DNA of 6,321 nucleotides from Bacteroidota bacterium (GTDB lineage: Bacteria; Bacteroidota; Bacteroidia; Bacteroidales; JAADJA01): NCBI GenBank assembly GCA_024278155.1, contig JAJRTT010000477.1, forward strand, positions 1 through 6,321, written 5' to 3'. Shown here in pieces: positions 1 to 5,404 of this stretch. The stretch's first letter is position 1, and each line of letters starts with the position of its first letter. The notes under the pieces were generated by a model that ran no database searches, was not told the origin of the DNA, and saw nothing but the letters and a program-made list of their open reading frames with translations. Both the position numbers and the translations under genes were made by a program.

Positions 1-670
1 TATAAATTTCTTTCTTTGCCACATCTCCTTTTTCGTTTATATAGATCCATTGACCAATACGCAAGGAATTTTGGTATTGGCCGGTTATCCTCATCCGTCC
101 ATTTTCAAAATAATAAACCACCTCTCCCTCTTTTTCGTCATTTTCAAAATATCCTTTCACCTTTACTTTCCCATTTTCAAAATATTGTCTCCATGGCCCG
201 TCTCTTTTCCCCTGTTTCCATTGAACCTCTTCGGCCACAGCCCCGTTTTTGTAATACACTTTCCAAGCCCCGTTGTTCTTTTTGTCCCTGTAAAATTCCT
301 CTTTCAACAAGATATTGTCCTTGTCATAATATTCCCACAGGCTATCTTTTACCTTATCCTTGTAAAAACCTTTTGACATCACTTTCCCATTGTGGTGGTA
401 TATAGTGGTTTCGGCAAACCTCCCGTTCTCACTAAAGACTGAACGTGCCTGGACAATCCCATCGGGGAAGTAATACACAAAAGTGCCCTCCGGCACATCG
501 TCCACAAATAGCCCTTTATATTTCAACATCCCATTCTCATTGTATTTTATCCACGAACCCTGTTTTCTCCCCTTATCGTCCGTTTGGTTCAAAGTATCGT
601 TATTCGTTTGCCCAACAAGGATCCCCGAGACTAAGAAAAGCAGAAAAAAAAGCAAGATATTCCGAAACAT
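1..670 (-). CDS. Secreted MORN/YwqK-type repeat protein, 3' end cut off by window edge
   Basis: The minus strand is open for 223 codons from an ATG at 670 and has no stop before the window edge, so the C-terminus is missing. Residues 1-20 (MFRNILLFFLLFLVSGILVG) look like a Sec signal peptide, with likely cleavage before Gln21. There is no lipobox cysteine, so the product is probably periplasmic or exported rather than a lipoprotein. About eight tandem repeats of 20-24 residues follow, with the pattern G-x-W-x-x-Y-x-x-N-G (for example 38-47, 134-143, 158-167, 181-191, 206-215). This pattern is typical of MORN and of the 'YwqK family antitoxin' proteins, which are very common in Bacteroidota. 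The 'antitoxin' name comes from a Bacillus relative; no toxin gene is visible here, so I would not transfer that role. Molecular function is unknown. It is divergent from recR across 84 bp. Confidence 0.85.
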   Translation of the reverse strand, partial: MFRNILLFFLLFLVSGILVGQTNNDTLNQTDDKGRKQGSWIKYNENGMLKYKGLFVDDVPEGTFVYYFPDGIVQARSVFSENGRFAETTIYHHNGKVMSKGFYKDKVKDSLWEYYDKDNILLKEEFYRDKKNNGAWKVYYKNGAVAEEVQWKQGKRDGPWRQYFENGKVKVKGYFENDEKEGEVVYYFENGRMRITGQYQNSLRIGQWIYINEKGDVAKKEIY

Positions 671-695
671 ACGTATGGTTTTTTGTGATAATATT

Positions 696-704
696 CAAAA
701 CGTA
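696..704 (-). promoter_or_regulatory. Weak candidate -7 box for the MORN gene
   Basis: Read on the minus strand this is TACGTTTTG, which is one base longer than the Bacteroidota -7 consensus TAnnTTTG. It lies 26 bp upstream of the ATG at 670. No TTTG-like -33 box is evident at the expected distance, so this is only a candidate. It sits in the 84-bp divergent gap shared with recR. Confidence 0.25.
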
Positions 705-742
705 AAACTACATAAATTATTTATCCCCCTGAAAAAAAACCA

Positions 743-750
743 TAATTTTG
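743..750 (+). promoter_or_regulatory. Putative Bacteroidota -7 box of recR
   Basis: TAATTTTG matches the Bacteroidota consensus TAnnTTTG at every defined position. The recR ATG begins only 4 bp after the box. If transcription starts at the usual few bases past the box, the mRNA would begin at or next to the start codon, so the transcript may be leaderless. A matching -33 TTTG is not present; only AT-rich sequence is seen there. Confidence 0.5.
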
Positions 751-754
751 CCGC

Positions 755-1369
755 ATGAACACATACTCTTCCAAACTGGTCGAAAATGCCGTGAGCGAAC
801 TGTCGCGCCTTCCGGGCATCGGGAAAAAAACGGCTTTGCGCCTTGCCCTCCACCTGCTCAAAAAAGACAAGGCAATAGCTGAAAACCTTGGGACCGCCAT
901 CATCGAAATGCGCGAGAACATACAATTTTGCAAGGAGTGCCACAACATTTCCGATTCGGAAGTTTGTGAGATTTGTGCTAACCAAAAAAGAGATAAGAAT
1001 ACAATTTGTGTGGTAGAAGATGTACGGGACGTAATGGCCATTGAAAACACCGGACAATATAATGGGGTTTATCATATCCTGGGTGGGATAATTTCGCCCA
1101 TGGAAGGGATCGGCCCCAATGACATTACGGTTGATTCACTCCTAAACCGTGTATCCGCTGGAAATGCCAAAGAGGTGGTGATGGCACTTTCCACGACCAT
1201 CGAAGGCGATACGACCAATTTTTATATTTACAAAAAACTCAAGGACAAGGAAATCAAGATCACGACAATTGCCCGTGGGGTTTCCGTTGGGGATGAACTG
1301 GAATATGCCGATGAAATCACCCTTGGGAGGTCAATTATCAACCGTACGCCCTTTGAATCAACCCTCTGA
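755..1369 (+). CDS. recR: Recombination mediator protein RecR
   Basis: This is a full-length RecR (204 residues; the family is usually about 200). RecR works with RecO (and RecF) to load RecA on SSB-coated single-stranded DNA at gaps during recombinational repair in the cytoplasm. The domains appear in canonical order. A helix-hairpin-helix lies around LPGIGKKTA (19-27). A four-cysteine zinc finger is formed by Cys59, Cys62, Cys71 and Cys74. A Toprim domain starts at ICVVED (84-89) and continues through GIGPNDI (118-124). The conserved C-terminal segment includes ARGVSVGDELEYAD (173-186) and LGRSI (190-194). No key residue is missing. The ATG at 755 starts the HhH region at the usual distance and follows a -7 box directly, so the start is well supported. 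No recO or dnaX neighbour is in the window. The stop lies 3 bp from the stop of the convergent small gene. Confidence 0.97.
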   Translation: MNTYSSKLVENAVSELSRLPGIGKKTALRLALHLLKKDKAIAENLGTAIIEMRENIQFCKECHNISDSEVCEICANQKRDKNTICVVEDVRDVMAIENTGQYNGVYHILGGIISPMEGIGPNDITVDSLLNRVSAGNAKEVVMALSTTIEGDTTNFYIYKKLKDKEIKITTIARGVSVGDELEYADEITLGRSIINRTPFESTL

Positions 1370-1372
1370 TTT

Positions 1373-1600
1373 TCACTCAAACAAATCCAACTGATTCTCA
1401 GTAGTAAAAAACTCCTTCGGGACATTTTTATCAAATCCGGTGGTAAAACGTTTTATGGATTTCTTGATCAATTTGTTGGGGGTCGTTTTCCGGGCCTTGC
1501 AATAATTCACCAGCGATTTCTTTTGTTTAGCCGACAATTTGATGGTAACCGTCCGGTACTTGATTTTCCTTTTGCGCTTTTTTCGGGAAGAAACAGCCAT
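1373..1600 (-). CDS. Small basic protein, ribbon-helix-helix-like, conserved-hypothetical type
   Basis: The product has 75 residues from the ATG at 1600; a TTG two codons upstream (1606) is possible but less likely. A very basic N-terminus (KKRKRKIKYR, 7-16) leads into a strand-like segment TVTIKLS (17-23). A helix follows (about 24-38), then a turn at TTPNK (39-43) and a second helix (about 42-52). That strand-helix-helix order and length are what a MetJ/Arc-type ribbon-helix-helix DNA-binding domain looks like. The tail is mixed and ends acidic in ENQLDLFE (68-75). From memory, proteins of this size and ending recur in Bacteroidota, but I cannot name a characterised member. DNA binding is inferred from fold pattern and charge only. 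It could be a transcriptional regulator or an antitoxin-like protein, but no toxin partner is adjacent. It has its own candidate promoter upstream and converges on recR. Confidence 0.75.
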   Translation of the reverse strand: MAVSSRKKRKRKIKYRTVTIKLSAKQKKSLVNYCKARKTTPNKLIKKSIKRFTTGFDKNVPKEFFTTENQLDLFE

Positions 1601-1623
1601 ATGCAATGATTCAGAATTTTCAG

Positions 1624-1653
1624 TAAAAATAGGAAAGAATCCCTTTGGTCAAA
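1624..1653 (-). promoter_or_regulatory. Candidate promoter of the small RHH-like gene
   Basis: On the minus strand TTTG (1650-1653) is followed by an 18-bp spacer and TATTTTTA (1624-1631). The latter matches TAnnTTTG in seven of eight positions. This fits the Bacteroidota -33/-7 arrangement and leaves a leader of about 20 nt before the ATG at 1600. Confidence 0.4.
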
Positions 1654-1670
1654 AAGCAAGGCATTAAAAA

Positions 1671-1682
1671 CTTGTTAACAAG
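1671..1682 (+). repeat. Perfect 12-bp palindrome CTTGTTAACAAG
   Basis: The sequence equals its own reverse complement. It stands alone between the candidate promoter of the small gene and the repeat array, about 70 bp upstream of that gene's ATG. It could be an operator for a dimeric regulator, possibly the adjacent RHH-like protein. No second copy is seen in the window, so the role is conjecture. Confidence 0.3.
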
Positions 1683-1756
1683 CAAGGTTTGACAAGACCT
1701 TCCATCGTCTGCAAGACTTAGAAGAGCTGGCGCAAGGGCAACATCTATTTTAACCG

Positions 1757-1976
1757 CAAGCATGGATGCTTGCTGCATGTGGTTTGTGGATTCCCGTTGG
1801 TGACAACACCAACGGGCGGCAGTCATTTGCCCAGATTTATATGCAATTAGCGTCCACGCTAATTGTCCACTCCACATGATGATTAACCCCTGCCCCATGT
1901 TTGGTGTTGTCACCAACTTGAACGGATGCTTACTCATCCGATGAATTCAAGTCATCGGATGAATGTGCTGTTTTCA
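1757..1976. repeat. Repeat unit 1 (220 bp, complete)
   Basis: Hairpin A is at 1757-1772 (CAAGCAT, GG, ATGCTTG; perfect, and extendable by one G-C pair). Hairpin B is at 1793-1816 (10-bp perfect stem, loop ACAA). Palindrome C is at 1844-1865 (two perfect 10-bp arms around CC). Hairpin D is at 1901-1916 (TTGGTG, loop TTGT, CACCAA). Hairpin E is at 1934-1962 (11-bp perfect stem, 7-nt loop). The core of B (1797-1812) is an exact reverse complement of D (1901-1916). Confidence 0.85.
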
Positions 1977-2212
1977 CAAGTATGGGCGCTTGCTGCATGT
2001 GGTTTGAGAATGTGGTTTGTGGATTCCGGTTGGTGGCAACACCAACGGGCAGCAGTCATGATTCCTGCCCAGATTTATATGCAATTAGCGTCCACGCTAA
2101 TTGTCCACTCCACATGATGATTAACCCCTGCCCCATGTTGGCGTTGTCACCAACTTGAACGGTAACTTACTCATCCGATGATCGAAGTCATCGGATGAAT
2201 GTGCTACGTACA
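1977..2212. repeat. Repeat unit 2 (236 bp, complete)
   Basis: Same order as unit 1. A is at 1977-1992 (stem weakened: two T-G wobbles and one A-C mismatch on the plus strand). B is at 2026-2049 (one G-G mismatch, loop GCAA). C is at 2082-2103 (identical to unit 1). D is at 2137-2154 (one C-A mismatch). E is at 2171-2198 (11-bp perfect stem, 6-nt loop TCGAAG). A block of 74 bp around C (2066-2139) is identical to 1828-1901, while sequence outside it has diverged. Just after A, a short TGTGGTTTG-containing segment is duplicated (around 1997-2020), which accounts for most of the extra length. Confidence 0.85.
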
Positions 2213-2271
2213 CAAGCGTGGACGCTTGCTGCATGTGGCTTGTGGAATCATCGGATGAATTTGCGATCTCA
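2213..2271. repeat. Repeat unit 3 (59 bp, internally deleted)
   Basis: Hairpin A (2213-2228) is perfect: CAAGCGT, GG, ACGCTTG. It is followed by GCTGCATGTGG and GTGGA as in the long units. The sequence then jumps straight to the right arm of hairpin E (TCATCGGATGAAT, 2248-2260). B, C, D and the left arm of E are missing, as expected from one internal deletion. Confidence 0.8.
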
Positions 2272-2295
2272 CAAGCGTGGGCGCTTGCTGCATGA
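2272..2295. repeat. Repeat unit 4 (terminal stub, hairpin A only)
   Basis: CAAGCGT, GG, GCGCTTG (2272-2287) forms a 7-bp stem with one terminal T-G wobble. It is followed by CTGCATG and then loses similarity to the other units. It marks the edge of the array on the glmM side. Confidence 0.75.
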
Positions 2296-2402
2296 TTATT
2301 GCCTCCTTATTTTATTTTTTTATTCAACCTTCCGGGTCACTGCCGCCCATACCCTTTTCGACCCAAAAGGTTTTACAACCTGCCTATTGCCTATATTTTC
2401 TG
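2296..2402. other. Spacer between repeat array and glmM stop
   Basis: This is AT-rich sequence with a T/A run at about 2309-2323 and no credible gene. The only structure worth listing is the small hairpin described at 2365-2381. No array-type repeat is recognisable here. Confidence 0.5.
2365..2381 (-). terminator. Weak candidate intrinsic terminator after glmM
   Basis: On the minus strand AGGTT, loop GTAA, AACCT form a 5-bp stem followed directly by TTT (four consecutive T counting the last stem base). It starts about 21 nt after the glmM stop. The stem is short and the U-tract brief, so termination here is only a possibility; the hairpins of the array downstream could also stop or trim the transcript. 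Confidence 0.3.
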
Positions 2403-3794
2403 TTAACCCCGGACAATATCCCGGATATCTTCGATGATTTTTTGGGCAAGGTGTTCGGCAGTCGTTTCCGAATTGCTTTCGGCATAAATCCGGATAATGG
2501 GCTCGGTATTGGATTTCCGCAAATGCACCCATTCATCCTCAAAATCAATTTTTACCCCATCAATGGTACTTGGCTTATGCGCCTTATATTTTTCGGCCAT
2601 CTTTTTCAAAATATGGTCTACGTCCATTTCCGGTGACAGTTCAATCTTGTTTTTGGAAATAAAATAATCGGGATAAGTTGCCCTTAATGCGGAACACTTT
2701 TTCCCCGACTTTGCAAGATGTGTCAAAAACAAGGCAATACCAACGAGCGAATCGCGGCCGTAATGCAAAGCAGGATAAATCACGCCCCCGTTCCCTTCAC
2801 CACCGATAACGGCATTGGTTTCTTTCATCTTTACGACCACGTTAACCTCTCCCACTGCCGAAGCGGAATAGCTGGCCCCATATTTATTGGTCACGTCCCG
2901 CAAAGCCCTCGTTGATGACATATTGGAAACCGTGTTCCCTCTATCGTTCTGCAAAACATAATCGGCAACGGCAACCAATGTATATTCTTCCCCGAACATT
3001 TCCCCTTCATCGGTGACTATTGCCAATCGGTCAACATCCGGGTCAACCACAAATCCCATATCGACATTTGATTTCTGCACCAACTGTGAAATCTCACTAA
3101 GGTTCTCCGGCAATGGTTCCGGGTTATGCGGAAATTTGCCATTGGGTTCGCAATACAGCTCATGCGTTTTCTTCACTCCAAGGGCTTTGAGCAAAGGCGG
3201 AAGGGCAATCCCCCCCGTGGAATTCACACAATCAATGGCCACGCTGAACCCTGCTTTTTTAATGGCCTTCACGTCCACCAAAGGCAACTCCAGGATTTTT
3301 CGGATGTGCATATCGACAAACCCATCATTTTGCAAGTAGGTTCCAAGGTCTTTTATTCCGGCGAAATCAAAACTCTCTTCATCGGCCATTTTCAAGACCG
3401 AGGCACCTTCCGCGGCAGAAATAAATTCACCTTTTCCATTGAGCAATTTCAAGGCGTTCCATTGTTCGGGGTTATGGCTTGCCGTAAGGATTATCCCCCC
3501 ATCGGCTTTTTCCTCTATCACGGCCATTTCGATGGTTGGTGTAGTTGACAAACCACCGTCAACCACATCGGCGCCCATTCCCATCAAAGTCCCGCAAACA
3601 ATATGGTTCACCATTTCGCCCGAAATACGTGCATCACGTCCCACGATCATTTTTATCCGTTGTTTCTTGGTGCTGTTTTTAATGAAAGTTGCAAAGGAAG
3701 CCGTGAATTTCAATACATCCAACGGACTCAGGCCCTCGCCCGGTTTTCCGCCAATGGTTCCCCTTATCCCTGAAATTGATTTTATTAAGGTCAT
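2403..3794 (-). CDS. glmM: Phosphoglucosamine mutase-type alpha-D-phosphohexomutase
   Basis: The product has 463 residues, a normal length for the family. These cytoplasmic enzymes move phosphate between C6 and C1 of a hexose; GlmM makes glucosamine-1-phosphate for UDP-GlcNAc. All four domain signatures are visible: N-terminal SISGIRGTIGG (6-16), catalytic TASHNP (104-109) with phosphoserine Ser106, metal loop DPDVDRLA (251-258), sugar loop GGEGNGG (331-337) and phosphate loop RKSNTEPIIRIYAES (426-440). The sugar and phosphate loops differ from the GGEQSGH and RPSGTEP of typical bacterial GlmM, so phosphomannomutase or phosphoglucomutase activity cannot be excluded. glmM is the usual annotation for this Bacteroidota group. 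The frame is open upstream to an ATG at 3842, but a -7 box lies inside that stretch and family similarity begins at MTLIKSISG, so the start is set at 3794. It is divergent from the TPR gene. Confidence 0.9.
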   Translation of the reverse strand: MTLIKSISGIRGTIGGKPGEGLSPLDVLKFTASFATFIKNSTKKQRIKMIVGRDARISGEMVNHIVCGTLMGMGADVVDGGLSTTPTIEMAVIEEKADGGIILTASHNPEQWNALKLLNGKGEFISAAEGASVLKMADEESFDFAGIKDLGTYLQNDGFVDMHIRKILELPLVDVKAIKKAGFSVAIDCVNSTGGIALPPLLKALGVKKTHELYCEPNGKFPHNPEPLPENLSEISQLVQKSNVDMGFVVDPDVDRLAIVTDEGEMFGEEYTLVAVADYVLQNDRGNTVSNMSSTRALRDVTNKYGASYSASAVGEVNVVVKMKETNAVIGGEGNGGVIYPALHYGRDSLVGIALFLTHLAKSGKKCSALRATYPDYFISKNKIELSPEMDVDHILKKMAEKYKAHKPSTIDGVKIDFEDEWVHLRKSNTEPIIRIYAESNSETTAEHLAQKIIEDIRDIVRG

Positions 3795-3818
3795 CGTATC
3801 ATGTTTTTTATTCGGCGG

Positions 3819-3847
3819 CAAATGTATATTTTTTTGGGACATTCAAA
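3819..3847 (-). promoter_or_regulatory. Promoter of glmM (-33 TTTG, -7 TACATTTG)
   Basis: On the minus strand TTTG (3844-3847) is followed by a 17-bp spacer and TACATTTG (3819-3826), an exact match to TAnnTTTG. The expected transcript start is near 3815, giving a leader of roughly 20 nt to the ATG at 3794. No Shine-Dalgarno sequence is present. This is the best-formed promoter in the window and it excludes the upstream ATG at 3842. Confidence 0.65.
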
Positions 3848-3966
3848 AACTTTTTTCAGGTCGGCACAGAAAAAAGAGCCACAAAAACATGAAAACACGG
3901 AACTCGCACTAAAAATGACAGTTTTAAAAAGTTATCAAATCCAATGATCAATCAGTATAGTTTTAT

Positions 3967-3974
3967 TAGTTTTG
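3967..3974 (+). promoter_or_regulatory. -7 box of the TPR gene
   Basis: TAGTTTTG is an exact match to TAnnTTTG. It lies downstream of the first in-frame ATG (3944) and 20 bp upstream of the next (3995), so it points to 3995 as the start. I see no clear TTTG at the -33 distance. With the oppositely directed glmM promoter it makes 3795-3994 a divergent control region. Confidence 0.5.
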
Positions 3975-3994
3975 CAGAAATTATCAGATACTGC

Positions 3995-5404
3995 ATGGAC
4001 AATTACTTTGAACAAAATGAAGAAAAAATAAAGGCATTGGTCAGCCGGTTCGATCAAATGGTCAAATCGCGCAACAGCTATTATTTTGATGTGGAGGAAT
4101 TTGAGTTCATTATCGATCATTACTTGATCCAGGAACACATTAATAAAACTTCACAGGCCATCAAGCTGGCACTGGAACAGCACCCACATAACACTTCCTT
4201 CTTATTGCGAAAAGCGCGCCTGCTCTTTTTGTCCAATCGTGCAAACAAAGCATTGAAATTATTGGAGGAAGTGGAAAGCATGGAACCCGACAATTTGGAA
4301 ATCTTCATGACCAAGGCTTCCATCTATAGCCAAATGAAAAAATACGACAAGGCCATTGAAGAGTATAATAAAGCAATAAAAGAGGCGGATGACCTGGAGG
4401 AGGTTTATACCAATATCGCTTTTGAATATGAAAACATGGGGAAATATAACCTTGCCATTGAGTTTTTGGAAAAGGCATTGGCACAAAACCCCGAAAACGA
4501 AGCAGTGGTTTACGAACTTTCATTCTGTTTCGAAATATCGAACCAAACCGAAAAGAGCATCCGTTTCTTTACTGATTTCCTTGACAGAAACCCCTATTCA
4601 AAAGCGGCCTGGTTCAACCTTGGGATTGCGTTCAACAACAGTGAATTGTACGAAAAAGCCATTGACGCCTATGAATATGCCCTCGCAATTGATGTTTCTT
4701 TTTCTTCAGCCCTGTTCAACAAAGCGAATTCACTCGCTAACCTCGGACGATATGAAGAAGCCATCGAGAGCTACCACGAAACCTTTGAATTTGAAGAGCC
4801 GGAAGCCATGACCTATTTCTATATTGGCGAATGTTATGAAAAACTTGAAAACAAGGAACAGGCCATCCAGCACTATCAAAAGGCCGCCGAAGTCGATCCG
4901 TTGCTTTCAGATGCCTGGGTGGGAATGGGGATTATTTTCGATGAAATGGAGAAACATGAAATGGCCATGAGCTTCATGCAAAAAGCCATTACCATTGAGC
5001 CCGTGAATGCCGAATTTTATTATATACTCGGCGACATCCAGTTTAAGGAAGAGCTTTTTGATGAAGCAATCGGGTCTTTTCGGAAAGTGGCCGAGCTGGA
5101 ACCGAAAAACGAAGATATATGGCTCGACCTTTCCCATGTCTATGCTTTTGACTTCGATATGACAAATGCCCTTGATTGTATTAACGAGGGCATAAAGGAA
5201 CAACCCGATAATGCCGACCTGTTTTACCGAAAGTTCGTTTACCTCAGGAAGATACACCAATTCAATGAAGCCTACGCCATTTTGGAAGATGCACTGACCA
5301 TGGATTATAACGCTTACAGGGAATTATTTGAATATGATGAATCATTGCAGGACGACGATAACCTTCTGCGCATCATCGAACTTTACAAAACAGGCAATAA
5401 ATGA
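3995..5404 (+). CDS. Cytoplasmic tetratricopeptide-repeat protein
   Basis: The product has 469 residues from the ATG at 3995, chosen because a -7 box at 3967-3974 lies inside the longer frame that opens at 3944. There is no signal peptide or membrane segment, so it should be cytoplasmic. An acidic N-terminal region (1-66, with FDVEEFEFIIDHYL at 31-44) leads into about ten or eleven tandem 34-residue TPRs from about 67 to 440. Clear examples begin near 101, 135, 169, 203, 237, 271, 305, 339 and 373; they have the usual small residue near position 8, Y/F near 11 and A near 20 (KYDKAIEEYNKAI at 116-128, EQAIQHYQKAAEVDP at 288-302). The tail is acidic (447-456). TPR arrays are protein-binding scaffolds; no enzymatic domain is seen. 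Its stop overlaps the next gene's start, so the translocase or its regulation is the likeliest link. No characterised name is known to me. Confidence 0.93.
   Translation: MDNYFEQNEEKIKALVSRFDQMVKSRNSYYFDVEEFEFIIDHYLIQEHINKTSQAIKLALEQHPHNTSFLLRKARLLFLSNRANKALKLLEEVESMEPDNLEIFMTKASIYSQMKKYDKAIEEYNKAIKEADDLEEVYTNIAFEYENMGKYNLAIEFLEKALAQNPENEAVVYELSFCFEISNQTEKSIRFFTDFLDRNPYSKAAWFNLGIAFNNSELYEKAIDAYEYALAIDVSFSSALFNKANSLANLGRYEEAIESYHETFEFEEPEAMTYFYIGECYEKLENKEQAIQHYQKAAEVDPLLSDAWVGMGIIFDEMEKHEMAMSFMQKAITIEPVNAEFYYILGDIQFKEELFDEAIGSFRKVAELEPKNEDIWLDLSHVYAFDFDMTNALDCINEGIKEQPDNADLFYRKFVYLRKIHQFNEAYAILEDALTMDYNAYRELFEYDESLQDDDNLLRIIELYKTGNK
5401..5404 (+). other. ATGA stop/start overlap (translational coupling)
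   Basis: The TGA of the TPR gene (5402-5404) overlaps the ATG of the DUF368 gene (5401-5403). There is no Shine-Dalgarno sequence before the second ATG, so terminating ribosomes probably reinitiate there. The two proteins would be made from one mRNA in linked amounts. Confidence 0.8.

Larger units (their letters stand above)
1757..2295. repeat. Intergenic array of palindrome-rich tandem repeat units
   Basis: Two long units, one internally deleted unit and a terminal stub stand head to tail. The full order of elements is: A, GCATGTGG, B, C, CCACATG, D, E. A is the hairpin CAAG(C/T)rT-GG-ryGCTTG. B is a 10-bp stem (GTTGGTG core) with a 4-nt loop. C is a perfect palindrome with arms CAATTAGCGT and ACGCTAATTG around CC. 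D is an inverted copy of the B core. E is an 11-bp stem with arms TCATCCGATGA and TCATCGGATGA. The array separates the 3' end of glmM from the promoter of the small minus-strand gene. No reading frame here resembles a protein. The best comparison is to REP/BIME-like or MITE-like intergenic repeats; I do not recognise the family. Confidence 0.85.

Noticed and set aside
695..1075. Minus-strand open frames inside recR
   Set aside because: Shadows of a clear RecR coding frame; no recognisable protein.
1390..1402. Small hairpin ACTGA-TTC-TCAGT after recR as a terminator
   Set aside because: Only 5 bp, not followed by a T-tract in the recR direction, and it lies inside the convergent coding region.
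1793..1916. Integron attC site (GTTGGTG...CACCAAC arms)
   Set aside because: The arms do not fit the RYYYAAC/GTTRRRY arrangement (the right arm CACCAAC fails at the first two positions), and there is no integrase or cassette.
1620..1937. 105-codon minus-strand open frame across repeat unit 1
   Set aside because: It is built from the repeat hairpins, has no equivalent continuous frame in unit 2, and resembles no protein family.
1757..2295. CRISPR array
   Set aside because: Units are over 200 bp, contain many internal hairpins and lack short direct repeats with unique spacers; no cas gene is near.
1926..2437. Plus-strand open frames with recurring QVWALAACGL / QAWTLAACGL peptides
   Set aside because: The repeated peptide is simply hairpin A and its flank translated; the frames start and stop at random positions and change between copies.
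3795..3842. Upstream ATG for glmM at 3842 (16 extra residues)
   Set aside because: The exact -7 box TACATTTG lies inside this extension and the extra residues do not resemble the family N-terminus.
3439..3912. 157-codon plus-strand frame opposite the glmM 5' end
   Set aside because: Antisense shadow of glmM; composition is not protein-like and it has no promoter.
3944..3994. Upstream ATG for the TPR gene at 3944 (17 extra residues)
   Set aside because: A perfect -7 box lies within it, so the transcript should begin downstream; the extra residues are not TPR-like.
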